Below, piece after piece: positions 1 through 8,046 of a stretch of DNA of 64,000 nucleotides. Position 1 is the first letter of the stretch. Each line of letters starts with the position of its first letter. The translations under genes and the position numbers were made by a program. The stretch lies in the NCBI GenBank assembly GCA_963827705.1, contig CAWHBN010000009.1, positions 32,790 to 96,789 on the forward strand. The letters run 5' to 3'. The notes under the pieces are model-generated. The model was not told the origin of the DNA and ran no database searches. It saw nothing but the letters and a program-made list of their open reading frames with translations. This DNA comes from JACDAN01 sp963827705. GTDB taxonomy: Bacteria; Actinomycetota; Thermoleophilia; Gaiellales; Gaiellaceae.

Positions 1-980
1 TACATGTCGTTCGCCGCGGCGCCCGCGCCCTCGATGGTCGCCGAGATCGGCGTCCACCCGTCAGGCCCGAGCAGCTGGACGTTCGGAGCGCCGGCCTTGA
101 TGTCCTTGATCAGCTTGCCGCCGTTGTTGCAGACGATGCCGCCGAGGAAGACCGCGTCCGCGCCCGACGAGCTGATCCGGCTGGCCAGGGACTCGTAGCT
201 CGACGCCTTCTTGTCCCACTTCTGATTGCCGAGGATCTGGATCCCCAACTTCTCTGCGTACTCGGCGAACAGCGTCGCGATGCCGAGGCCGTACGTCTCG
301 CCGTCGTTGAGGATGAAGATCTTCTTCAGACCGAGCTCTTTTGCGTACTGCGCGTTCGCAGCACCCTGGAACTGGTCGTTCCAGACCACACGAGCGTAGT
401 TCCGCGTGCCGGACGGGTAGTAGTTGTCCGGCTCGCCGGCCTCCGTGCCGGGGCCGCCCTCCGTCAGGCCCGGATACGTGTTCGCCGGGCTGACCATCGC
501 GAGGGACTCCCGGTTCGCGATCGGGATCACGAGCTTCGCGCAGCCGGAGTTGAACGTCCCGACGACGCCGATCACGCTTGCGTTGTTGGCGTATGCGCGC
601 CCATTCGACGAGCACTTCGCCGAGTCCCAGCTCCCGGCCTGCGCCGTGGAGTCGTCACACGACTGGTAGCCGAGCACCGTGTCGCCGGCCTTCCAGTCCT
701 GCTGCTCGAGCATGTACTCGATGGCATCGGCCATCTCGGTCGTCAGCGAGCGGTTGGCGCCCTGCAAAGGGAAGTCCGACGCGATCAGCGCGTCAGGCTC
801 TTCCTCGCCCTTGCGGATCGGGCCGCAGGATGCCGACGGAAGGGCCTCGACGGCGCCGCCGCCTCCGCCTCCGTCTCCGCCGTCGTCGTCGTCGTCACCG
901 CCGCAGCCGGCCGCTGCCAGGGCCAGGACGGCAACGAGCAAGATCAGGAACCCGAGTACCCCTCGCTTTCGCAAAATCAC
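1..980 (-). CDS. ABC transporter substrate-binding lipoprotein, LivJ-type (partial)
   Basis: Extracytoplasmic ligand-binding lipoprotein of an ABC importer, periplasmic-binding fold type I (branched-chain amino acid/amide group). The gene runs off the left edge, so about 326 N-terminal residues are visible and the C-terminus is missing. The GTG start at 980 has GGAGGAGG just upstream (987-994). The N-terminus has a basic start, a hydrophobic segment and a lipobox ending AAAGC (Cys26), then an Asp/Gly-rich linker. Family features follow: IGVVGTFNSGCAKLVIP, a segment on Tyr/Asn-rich ligand loops, and GADAVFLGG near the cut end. The permease and ATPase genes would lie outside the window. The substrate cannot be told from sequence. 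Confidence 0.88.
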   Translation of the reverse strand, partial: MILRKRGVLGFLILLVAVLALAAAGCGGDDDDDGGDGGGGGGAVEALPSASCGPIRKGEEEPDALIASDFPLQGANRSLTTEMADAIEYMLEQQDWKAGDTVLGYQSCDDSTAQAGSWDSAKCSSNGRAYANNASVIGVVGTFNSGCAKLVIPIANRESLAMVSPANTYPGLTEGGPGTEAGEPDNYYPSGTRNYARVVWNDQFQGAANAQYAKELGLKKIFILNDGETYGLGIATLFAEYAEKLGIQILGNQKWDKKASSYESLASRISSSGADAVFLGGIVCNNGGKLIKDIKAGAPNVQLLGPDGWTPISATIEGAGAAANDM

Positions 981-1086
981 TACTCCGCCTCCTCCATCGC
1001 CAGATTCGTGGGGAGAAGTATCAGGGGTGCGGTCCGCTACCGCAAGCGGCAACCCTCCGCGGCGGAGGATCGCCTTGACGCTGGAT

Positions 1087-1171
1087 GCCGAAGGTGGGGG
1101 TCGAACCCACACGGAGCTTTCGCTCCACCGGATTTTGAGTCCGGCGCGTCTGCCAGTTCCGCCACTTCGGC
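1087..1171 (-). tRNA. tRNA-Leu (anticodon CAA)
   Basis: An 85-base class II tRNA. The acceptor stem pairs GCCGAAG with CTTCGGC. The anticodon loop is CTCAAAA on a CCGGA/TCCGG stem, giving anticodon CAA, which reads UUG. There is a long variable arm (GGAGC-GAAA-GCTCC), as expected for leucine, and a T arm containing GGTTCGACCCC. CCA is not encoded. It lies between the lipoprotein gene and the phosphofructokinase gene. Confidence 0.95.
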
Positions 1172-1191
1172 GCAGCCTCTAGGGTAGCCCC

Positions 1192-2238
1192 GTGGCTGGC
1201 CGGATCGGGATCCTCACCGGGGGAGGGGACTGCCCAGGGCTCAACGCCGTGATCCGCGCCGTCACACGCCGCTCGCTCGACCGCGGCTCAGAGATGATCG
1301 GCGTGCGGGAGGGATGGCGCGGGATGACCGACCGGCTGTTCCAGCCGCTCGACTACCGCGCGATCTCCGGCCTTTTGCCCAGAGGCGGAACGATTCTCGG
1401 CACGTCCCGGACGAACCCCTTCAAGAGCGAGGGCGGCGTACAGAAGGTCCTGGAGACGCTGAAGGCGGAGAGCTTCGACGCGCTCGTCGCCGTCGGCGGG
1501 GAGGACACGTTGGGAGTGGCCGCCCGGCTCTACGCCGAGCACGAGTTCCCGGTCGTGGGGGTCCCGAAGACGATCGACAACGATCTCTCCGGCACGGACT
1601 ACACATTCGGCTTCGACACGGCGGTCTCGATCGCAACGGAGGCGATCGATCGGTTGCACACGACGGCCGAGTCCCACAACCGCGTGATGGTCGTCGAGGT
1701 GATGGGACGCCACACCGGGTGGATCGCGGTCGTGAGCGGGATTGCCGGCGGTGCCGACGCGATCCTGATCCCCGAGCAGCCGATCACGGTCGAGGCGGCG
1801 TGCGGCGAGCTCCGGCGGCGACACGAGCGCGGCAAGGACTTCTCCATCGTCGTCGTCAGCGAGGGGTACGAGCTGACCTACGAGTCGGGCGAGCAGCGCG
1901 CGGTCACTCAGGAGGCGGAGACGGACCAGTTCGGCCATGTCCGCCTGGGTGGCGTCGGCGAGGCGCTCGCGCGCGACATCGAAGAGCGGACGGGCTACGA
2001 GACCCGGGTCACGGTCCTGGGCCACGTCCAGCGCGGGGGCTCGCCCACGCCGCGCGACCGCGTCCTCGCAACGCGCTTCGGGCTCAAGGCGGCCGACCTG
2101 GTCGAGGAGGGCCGCTTCGGCCGCATGGCCGCACTCCACGGTGACGCGATCGTTGACGTCGCCCTCGAGGAGGCGACGCGTCAGCTGAAGACCGTCCCGG
2201 AGGACTGGTTCGAGACAGCGCGCGCCTTCTTCGGCTGA
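1192..2238 (+). CDS. 6-phosphofructokinase, probably PPi-dependent
   Basis: Phosphorylates fructose 6-phosphate to the 1,6-bisphosphate in glycolysis (cytoplasm). It has 348 residues and a GTG start 20 bases past the tRNA end. Family motifs: nucleotide loop GGGDCPGLN (10-18), GGTILGTSR (65-73), GGEDT (102-106), PKTIDND (125-131) with catalytic Asp129, and MGRHTGW. Known from the PFK family: ATP enzymes carry Gly at the position equivalent to Asp105, and the PPi enzymes carry Asp there together with a Lys in the PKTIDND loop. Here both are present (Asp105, Lys126), which points to pyrophosphate as phosphoryl donor, as in the actinobacterial PPi-PFK group. Cofactor choice is inferred. Confidence 0.93.
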   Translation: MAGRIGILTGGGDCPGLNAVIRAVTRRSLDRGSEMIGVREGWRGMTDRLFQPLDYRAISGLLPRGGTILGTSRTNPFKSEGGVQKVLETLKAESFDALVAVGGEDTLGVAARLYAEHEFPVVGVPKTIDNDLSGTDYTFGFDTAVSIATEAIDRLHTTAESHNRVMVVEVMGRHTGWIAVVSGIAGGADAILIPEQPITVEAACGELRRRHERGKDFSIVVVSEGYELTYESGEQRAVTQEAETDQFGHVRLGGVGEALARDIEERTGYETRVTVLGHVQRGGSPTPRDRVLATRFGLKAADLVEEGRFGRMAALHGDAIVDVALEEATRQLKTVPEDWFETARAFFG

Positions 2239-2247
2239 TTCGAGCTC

Positions 2248-2275
2248 ATGGGGACAGGATTAATCCTGTCCCCAT
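2248..2275. repeat. Perfect 28-bp palindrome between convergent genes
   Basis: The two halves (2248-2261 and 2262-2275) are exact reverse complements; the core reads GGGGACAGGATTAATCCTGT. It sits in the 40-base gap between the ends of the phosphofructokinase gene and the DyP-like gene. It could fold as a bidirectional terminator hairpin, but no clear T-run follows on either side. Its form also fits REP-type palindromes, three more of which lie elsewhere in this window. Confidence 0.75.
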
Positions 2276-2278
2276 CAC

Positions 2279-3685
2279 CTAAATAAGCTCCACCAGCGGG
2301 AAGCTGCGGCGGCTCCGCGGGGGGACGACGAAGTTCTGCCGGTGCGTCGTCCGGAGCACCGAGTTCAGGCCCTGGGCCCGCGAGCGGGCCTCGAGTGGCA
2401 GCTCGGTGCCGTCCGGCAGGACGCCGTCCATGGCGAGCCGGTTCCGGCGGAAGTCGTCGCTCGACGGATTGAAGGTGATGAAGTGGAGCCCCGCGTCGGG
2501 CTGCTCCGAGTGGCGGTCGCGCTCGGGGTCCGAGGTCCAGAAGAACGGATTGTCGAGCGTGTTGAAGTCCGCGCGCAGCGGGATCGCCGAGCCCTTGGCG
2601 TAGGTCTCACCGTCGGCGCCCTTGATGTCCATCTGCAGGCGGGAGGTCGGCTGGATCGAGCCGCTGTGCCCGATCGCGCCGGTGCGGCTGAAGTCGCCCT
2701 TCAGGTCGGCCTCGGACGCAGCGTCCTCGGGAGCCTGCGGCAGCGTCTGGGCGCCCTCCCGCGCCTCGAAGCCCGGGCGGAAGGTCGTGTCCACCCTGCC
2801 GCGATAGTCGAAGTCGAGATACCACGCCTCGACGTTCTCGAACAGGTGGGAGAGGTGCATGTGCGTGCCGCCGCGGAAGTACCCGGCGCGAACGTCGACG
2901 AGGCCGAGCGTCTCGAAGCTCGCGATTCGCGACTGACCTTGCGTGTCGCGCTGGGTCGATGTGAAGCCGAGGAAGAGCTGGGAGCCCTCGGGGATCAGGT
3001 CGGCGCCCTGGATGCCGGCTGCGGTGGCCATCTGCTTCGGCAGCCCGGGCCCGCCGGAGAACCCGCCGCCCTGAAAGCCCTTGCGGATGCTCGTCAGGTC
3101 GAACAGGCCGTCCGTGTCCGCGAACAGCGAGCGGGCCGCGTCGGCCACATGCTCCCGCTCGTCGCTCCGGAGCAGGAACGCGACGTCATTGGCCTCGAGG
3201 ATCGTCGTGTCCGGGTCGCTCGGGAAGCGTTGCGCGTCCTGGAGCGCCGACACCGGCCGGTCGGCACTGGTGGATGCGCGCCGATCGACCGGAAGATGCT
3301 GCTCGGCCGGCCGCGAAACCACCCGGCGGAAGTAGGGCAGCCCCCACGCGACGGTGACCGCAAGACCCGCAGGGCTCGGCTCGTACCGAGCCTCGAGCGC
3401 GCCGAGCGCCTCCTCGAGCGCCCGCTGCGCCTCGCGGAGGTCACGGCGAGCTTCCACGGCAAGCCGGCCGGTGACCACCTGATGGTGAAGCGGCGGCTCC
3501 ACCACCTCGACGCCCTCGTGGGTGATCGCCTTCATCCCCGAGAGCAGGTACTGCTCCTCCCTCAGCTCGCCGGCCTCGGCGCGTGGCGGCGACTCGACGA
3601 GGTCGTCGACGAGCTTGTAGATCCCCGCAGCTCCGAGTGCGCCGGCGGCCGCGCCGCCCAGCAGCTCCTTCCGTGTGAGCTTCAC
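2279..3685 (-). CDS. Predicted exported DyP-like protein
   Basis: About 468 residues. GTG start at 3685 overlaps the TAG stop of the upstream lipoprotein gene by one base. The N-terminus (KLTRKELLGGAAAGALGAAG) resembles a Tat or anchor-type export signal, though it has Arg-Lys rather than twin Arg. The order of conserved blocks resembles dye-decolorizing peroxidases: LAVTVAWGLPYF, a middle LFLGFTSTQ block, GGTHMHLSHLFENVEAWY, a GHSGSIQPTSRL segment where the DyP haem-ligand His region would be, and a C-terminal GLHFITFNPSSDDF block. The classical GxxDG haem motif is not seen. I therefore call it DyP-like with unproven activity. It is the last gene of a five-gene operon. Confidence 0.55.
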   Translation of the reverse strand: MKLTRKELLGGAAAGALGAAGIYKLVDDLVESPPRAEAGELREEQYLLSGMKAITHEGVEVVEPPLHHQVVTGRLAVEARRDLREAQRALEEALGALEARYEPSPAGLAVTVAWGLPYFRRVVSRPAEQHLPVDRRASTSADRPVSALQDAQRFPSDPDTTILEANDVAFLLRSDEREHVADAARSLFADTDGLFDLTSIRKGFQGGGFSGGPGLPKQMATAAGIQGADLIPEGSQLFLGFTSTQRDTQGQSRIASFETLGLVDVRAGYFRGGTHMHLSHLFENVEAWYLDFDYRGRVDTTFRPGFEAREGAQTLPQAPEDAASEADLKGDFSRTGAIGHSGSIQPTSRLQMDIKGADGETYAKGSAIPLRADFNTLDNPFFWTSDPERDRHSEQPDAGLHFITFNPSSDDFRRNRLAMDGVLPDGTELPLEARSRAQGLNSVLRTTHRQNFVVPPRSRRSFPLVELI

Positions 3686-4332
3686 TAGGCCTGCGGCTCG
3701 ATGCCTTCGAGCCCGCCGACGATCCGGTCGAGGTTCTGAAGCACCTGGCGGAACGTGAGCGGAGGGGCCACGTGCTCGCTCACCGCGTACAGCGAGCCGT
3801 TCTCGGTCCACGCGTAGGTCACGTGCCACTGGTCGGCGTCTCGCGAGACCGTGTAGACCGTCACCGTCTTGCCGCCGACCTCGCGCGTGCCCCGCGGGTC
3901 GCTGAAGCACGGCACCGAGCGGCGGTGAGTCTTCCCGCCCGCCGAGTGCGTCTCGACGCACCGGGGAACCGCGGTCTTGCCCGGATAGCCGCGGAAGTTG
4001 ACGTGGACGTCGCCGCTTCCCGCCTCGTGCCAGAGAAAGCCGGCGAGGTAGCTACGGTCCTTGCCGACCGCGACGCCGTCGCTGTTCCACTGCCCGCCGA
4101 TCTCGGCGTCGATCGGGCTCGGCATCCACGACGGGCAGTAGACGCGCGTGCCGACGTCGTCCGCGAGCTTCTGCCAGCCTGGCTTCCAGGCCGCCGGGCA
4201 GGCGGCGGGCTGCTCGCCCGCCGACGCCGTCGCCTCGACGCCGTCGTCGCCCATGGAGCAACCGGCGCTCGCCAGCGCCAGCAACACGATCAAGAGAGCC
4301 TTGCGCACCCCACAAGAGGGTAGCCACGTCAT
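3685..4332 (-). CDS. Hypothetical lipoprotein
   Basis: 215 residues. ATG at 4332 overlaps the TGA of the upstream gene (ATGA), which supports this start; a GTG at 4308 would also keep the signal peptide. The N-terminus has a hydrophobic stretch ending in ASAGC, a lipobox with Cys25, so the mature protein should be lipid-anchored on the outer face of the membrane. The mature part is rich in Trp, Gly and paired Cys (CPAAW, VYCPSWMP, PRCVETH, VPCFSD), suggesting disulfides. No known domain is recognised. Its coupling to the DyP-like gene downstream suggests that both act at the cell surface. Confidence 0.7.
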   Translation of the reverse strand: MTWLPSCGVRKALLIVLLALASAGCSMGDDGVEATASAGEQPAACPAAWKPGWQKLADDVGTRVYCPSWMPSPIDAEIGGQWNSDGVAVGKDRSYLAGFLWHEAGSGDVHVNFRGYPGKTAVPRCVETHSAGGKTHRRSVPCFSDPRGTREVGGKTVTVYTVSRDADQWHVTYAWTENGSLYAVSEHVAPPLTFRQVLQNLDRIVGGLEGIEPQA

Positions 4333-5942
4333 TCGATGAGCAGAAGCGCGTCGGTCGGCGCGTAGTCGTCCGTCAGCGTCGGGACTCCGGCCACCGAGAC
4401 GTCTTCGTCGTACCTATCGTTGATCGCCTTCGTCAGATCCGGCGCGCTGGGCGAATCGGCTCTGACCTCCCGCCAGCGCTCGTTGAGGAACTCCTTGGTG
4501 GGCTCCGCCTGCTCGGTGGCGACGAGCATCAGGTTGCGCACGCTGGAGTCCCCCTCGTCGCCCGGCGTCTTCACGGGGTGCACGAGCACGGTCGGGAAGG
4601 CGGTTCGGTACGTCCGGTAGACAGACCTGAACAGTTGCGACTGCTCGCCGGTGATCGCACCGATCGTGTTCGTGACCACCACGCCGCCAGGGTTGAGCCT
4701 CGAGCGGACGAGCTCCATGAACTCCGCGGTGAAGAGGTGGAACGGGATCGCGTCGGCGTAGAAGGCGTCGATCATGATCGCGTCCCAGCGCCGGTCGTCG
4801 TCGTCCAGCCACTGGCGGCCGTCGTCCACGTCTACCTGGATGCGCGAGTCGCGCGGCAGCGCGAAGTACTCGTGCGCAACGTCCACGACCACCGGGTCGA
4901 GCTCGACTGCCTGCAGCTGCAGGTCGGGGAAGTCCTGCCAGAGCCGCTTAGGCGACGAGGCCCCTCCGAGCCCGATGAAGAGGACGTCCTTCACCTCCGA
5001 CTTGTAGGCGCGGGCGAGGTGGAAGTAGTCCGAGTACTGGAATGCCGTCGCGAACGGGCGGGCTCTGATCATCCCGCTCTGGTACGAGTTGTCGAAGCGG
5101 AGGTACCGGTTCTCCTCGTCGTCGGCGACGCTCAGCCGGTGGTACCTCGTGTCCTTGGAGTAACGGAGCGTGAGCCCGGCTGTGTCGGTCGGTTGCTGTC
5201 CGCTGACCGATCCGGCGCGGCGGTAGAGCGGCGACCAGTTCCGCGCCTGCGCCTCGCTGATCGTCCCTCCGGTCTCGGGCGCAAGCGCGACCGCAGCGGC
5301 GGTGGCCAGCACTGCGCCGCCCAGCGCGACAGCCGCCGTCCCGACGAGGCGCTCCGCAAGAGCGAAGAGCATGGCGGCGGCGAAGAGCGCGGCCGCCGCG
5401 ATCCCGAGCAGCTGGTCGGTGCCGAACTCGGGAATGAGCCAGAACGCGGTCGCGAAGGTGCCGGCGATCGAGCCGGCGGTCGAGATCGCGAAGAGGCGGC
5501 CGGCGGTCTGGCCGAGGGTTGCCAGCGACTGCGCGTGCAGGCGGACGGCGATTGGCGCAACGCCCGCGAGGATGATGCTCGGCGCGCCGAAGAGCGCGAT
5601 CGCGGCGAGCAGCGGGTTCAGCCGCGGGCCGGGATCCCACTCGACGATCGCCTCGAGGACGGGCCCGTCGAGCACAGGGATCGCAAGCACACCGAGAGCG
5701 CCGAGCCCCATCACCGCCGCAAGCAGCCGCGGCTCAGGCCAGCGGTCGGCGAGGATTCCGCCGGCCCAGTAGCCGATCGCGAGGCCGGCGAGGACGATGC
5801 CGATCAGCGAGCCCCAGACGAACAGCGAGTTGCCGAAGAACGGCGCGAGCACGCGGCTCGCCGCGATTTCCATCCCGAGGACCACCGCGCCGGAAACGAA
5901 CACGGCGCCGGCCACCGCAAAGCCATGCCGCCGAGTCGCCAC
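4329..5942 (-). CDS. Membrane protein with spermidine synthase-like domain
   Basis: 537 residues. GTG at 5942 has AGAGGGGG just upstream, and the gene begins 11 bases after the previous stop. Residues 1-220 form about seven membrane segments (for example AVFVSGAVVLGMEIAASRVL). Residues 290-500 are a spermidine synthase-like Rossmann methyltransferase fold: DVLFIGLGGASSPKRL (SAM loop), AVELDPVVVDVA, DDGRQWL and IMIDAFYADAIPFHLFT, which holds the Asp equivalent to the aminopropyltransferase catalytic Asp. This is the architecture usually annotated as fused MFS/spermidine synthase. Whether it makes polyamines is unknown; no decarboxylase for the aminopropyl donor is nearby. The stop overlaps the lipoprotein start. 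Confidence 0.8.
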   Translation of the reverse strand: MATRRHGFAVAGAVFVSGAVVLGMEIAASRVLAPFFGNSLFVWGSLIGIVLAGLAIGYWAGGILADRWPEPRLLAAVMGLGALGVLAIPVLDGPVLEAIVEWDPGPRLNPLLAAIALFGAPSIILAGVAPIAVRLHAQSLATLGQTAGRLFAISTAGSIAGTFATAFWLIPEFGTDQLLGIAAAALFAAAMLFALAERLVGTAAVALGGAVLATAAAVALAPETGGTISEAQARNWSPLYRRAGSVSGQQPTDTAGLTLRYSKDTRYHRLSVADDEENRYLRFDNSYQSGMIRARPFATAFQYSDYFHLARAYKSEVKDVLFIGLGGASSPKRLWQDFPDLQLQAVELDPVVVDVAHEYFALPRDSRIQVDVDDGRQWLDDDDRRWDAIMIDAFYADAIPFHLFTAEFMELVRSRLNPGGVVVTNTIGAITGEQSQLFRSVYRTYRTAFPTVLVHPVKTPGDEGDSSVRNLMLVATEQAEPTKEFLNERWREVRADSPSAPDLTKAINDRYDEDVSVAGVPTLTDDYAPTDALLLIE

Positions 5943-5953
5943 GGGGACCCCCT

Positions 5954-7351
5954 CTACAGCTCGTACACCGCTACCCAAGGCCCCGCCAGTTTGCCCGTCG
6001 CCGCCTGGTAGAAGCGCCGGTTCCCCTGTTGCTCGAGCTGTTCGTAGAAGCGGGAGTCCCGCGGATAGTGCGCCTTTGCTGCTGCAACCCGGTCGGCCAC
6101 GGCGCCCGTGACGACGACGTAGCCGACACCCATCCGGCGCAGTTGGGCGACGTCTCGCTCGGGATCGGGCGGGCGTCCGGGGCCTGGCAGCGCGAGCCGG
6201 TGGACACGCACGGTGTCCGGTGTCGCGGTGGACGGATCGGCCGCGACGAGCACGCCCGGCGTCAGGTTCGCCTCCATCCAGTCGTGTGCGACGACCCGCG
6301 TATCCGTCTTCGTCAACTCTCGGGCGTCGCCGATCGACCAGACGAGCGGGATGACGAGCAGGAGCAAGGTCACCGAGGCCAGTGCCCGCACACGCCCGGC
6401 GAGCGCGCCGAGCGCCGGGACGAGCGGGAGCACGTAGCGGTCGAAGTGTGCGTCCAGAGGCAGCAGCGTCGCGAAGTAGGCGAGGACGAACGCCGCGAGG
6501 ATCTTGTCGGCGTGGCTCCGCTGGATCAGCGCGAGGACCAGTCCGAGCAGGGCGACGAGGAGCGCCGGCCCCATCCCCTCCCAGAGGCGGTCGAGGAACG
6601 CGATCGGCGTCGGCCAGTCGTCCTCGAAGCCGAGCCAGCCGCGGCGGCCGAGCTCCTGCACGCGGCGAACGTCTCCGAGCGCAGAGGACAAATGGACGAC
6701 GAAGAACGGGCTCGTCACCGCGAACGCAAGTGGCGCGAGCGCGGCGGAGATCGCGAGCCGGCGCCACTGGCCCCAACCGGCGACGACGAGCGGCACCAGC
6801 AGGATGAACGCGGGGTACTTGAAGCCTGCGGCGATTCCGATCGCGACTCCGGCGGCGGGCAGGCGCCGCGTGACCATCAACCCGAGCGCGACTGCGACTC
6901 CGAGGGTCATCGGCACATCCGTGACCGCCATGCGGGAGTACGCGACGTGCGTCACCTCGACGGCGGTGACCGCACCGGCGACGAACCCCGCCATCGTCCC
7001 GTACGCACGGGTGCCGAGCCACCACGCAGCCGCGATTCCGGCCAGGCCGAGAGCGATCACGACGAGCCGGCCCGCGAGGTACGACGGGTCGTCGGCCCAG
7101 CCCTGGAACGGCGCGATCGCGTACATGAGCAGGGTCGGGTAGTCGAACCACTCGGGATCGAGCCCACCGCCATGACGCATGTCCCAGGCGCGCGGGACGA
7201 TGCTCTCCTCGTCCGGGTTGAGAAGCGGGAAGGGAAGCCCGTACTGGACGCCGACGAGGCGGATCGCGGCGGCGCCGACGAGGAGTGCCCCGAGGGCGAG
7301 CCACCGGTTGCCCCACCGGCTCGGCTCGGCTAACCCCCGCGCGCGGATCAG
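5954..7351 (-). CDS. Glycosyltransferase family 39 membrane protein
   Basis: Polyprenyl-phosphate-sugar-dependent glycosyltransferase of the ArnT/PMT type, acting at the outer membrane face. From CTG at 7351 it has 465 residues. The family N-terminus is clear: a first membrane helix, then YGLPFPLLNPDEESIV with the Asp-Glu pair (residues 47-48) used in catalysis, then EWFDYPTLLMY. About ten more membrane segments follow, with a soluble C-terminal domain. The first ATG (7180) would remove helix 1 and the DE pair, and no in-frame ATG, GTG or TTG lies upstream. CTG at 7351 forms a CTGA overlap with the preceding TGA, so I take it as the start. The acceptor is unknown. Confidence 0.78.
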   Translation of the reverse strand: MIRARGLAEPSRWGNRWLALGALLVGAAAIRLVGVQYGLPFPLLNPDEESIVPRAWDMRHGGGLDPEWFDYPTLLMYAIAPFQGWADDPSYLAGRLVVIALGLAGIAAAWWLGTRAYGTMAGFVAGAVTAVEVTHVAYSRMAVTDVPMTLGVAVALGLMVTRRLPAAGVAIGIAAGFKYPAFILLVPLVVAGWGQWRRLAISAALAPLAFAVTSPFFVVHLSSALGDVRRVQELGRRGWLGFEDDWPTPIAFLDRLWEGMGPALLVALLGLVLALIQRSHADKILAAFVLAYFATLLPLDAHFDRYVLPLVPALGALAGRVRALASVTLLLLVIPLVWSIGDARELTKTDTRVVAHDWMEANLTPGVLVAADPSTATPDTVRVHRLALPGPGRPPDPERDVAQLRRMGVGYVVVTGAVADRVAAAKAHYPRDSRFYEQLEQQGNRRFYQAATGKLAGPWVAVYEL

Positions 7352-7917
7352 ACTTCGGGCGGGGCCGACCCGACCAGGTCGGCGATGTTCCCGGCGTAGA
7401 CGATGACCGCGTCCATGCCCGCGCGCTCGAGCTCGGCGACCTGGTCGCGCGTGCTGGCGCCTACGTCAGCGATCGCAAGCTTCCCTGCCGGGACGTCCTG
7501 GAGAAGCTCCAGCGCGTCGGCGAGCGGCTCGTCGCCGTCGGCGTGCAGGACGAGCACCTCGGGATCGAGCTCCTCGAGGACGAACTCGAGGTGCTCTTCC
7601 TTGCCGATCCGCGGAGCCAGCTCCCAGTGCTCGGAGAGGTCGGGACGGATCTGCTCCAGCCACTCCCGATCCTCGCCGTCGACGTCGACGATGCAGGCGT
7701 CCGCCGCCTCCGGTGCCGGCCGCTCCGGGTGGTGGACCACCAAGATCGGAAGCTCCGTCGCGGCACGGACGGCTGCGAGGTTTTCCGCGGCCGAGACGAG
7801 CACGGCTTCGGCGCCGGCAGCCTCCGCGTCGCGCGCCGCATCGGCGCTGTCGACGCCCACGATGACGGAGATCCCGTCGCCCTCGGAGATTGCCTGGCTG
7901 AGTCGACGCTTCGTCAT
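7348..7917 (-). CDS. TrpC-like (indole-3-glycerol phosphate synthase-like) TIM-barrel protein
   Basis: 189 residues with ATG start, first gene of the operon running to 2279. Strand/helix repeats resemble a shortened indole-3-glycerol phosphate synthase: GVDSADAARDAEAAGAEAVL, LPILVVHH, CIVDVDGED, EVLVLHADGD, and a C-terminal IADVGASTRDQVAELERAG followed by DAVIVYAGN, comparable with the TrpC phosphate-binding end. The KxSPS substrate segment and most TrpC catalytic residues are not visible, so this is probably a divergent barrel and not the tryptophan enzyme. The neighbours are envelope proteins, not trp genes. Confidence 0.6.
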   Translation of the reverse strand: MTKRRLSQAISEGDGISVIVGVDSADAARDAEAAGAEAVLVSAAENLAAVRAATELPILVVHHPERPAPEAADACIVDVDGEDREWLEQIRPDLSEHWELAPRIGKEEHLEFVLEELDPEVLVLHADGDEPLADALELLQDVPAGKLAIADVGASTRDQVAELERAGMDAVIVYAGNIADLVGSAPPEV

Positions 7918-7967
7918 GTCCTCGGAGTCACGCCCGGCATCTTCACCGTTTCGGCGCTCTCCCGTGA

Positions 7968-8018
7968 CACATTCGTGCGCGCGCCAGCACTACGATCGCA
8001 TCGGGGAGGAGGCGGGGG
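7968..8018 (+). promoter_or_regulatory. Promoter-like repeat, copy 1
   Basis: A block that matches 16935-16984 at 40 of 50 positions without gaps. It contains CACATT, 17 bases, then TACGAT (a possible -35/-10 pair), followed by GGGGAGGAGG, which looks like a strong ribosome site, but no real reading frame starts after it. It lies in the 129-base gap between the TrpC-like gene start and the end of the short ALDH gene, pointing antisense into the latter. Confidence 0.45.
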
Positions 8019-8046
8019 CAACCTGATCTAGATACGAAGGGCCGGT

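Noticed and set aside
4329..7316. A 995-codon open frame spanning two genes on the minus strand
   Set aside because: Its first part is an out-of-frame reading of the GT39 gene (Arg/Pro-rich nonsense); only the part from 5942 down is a real protein.
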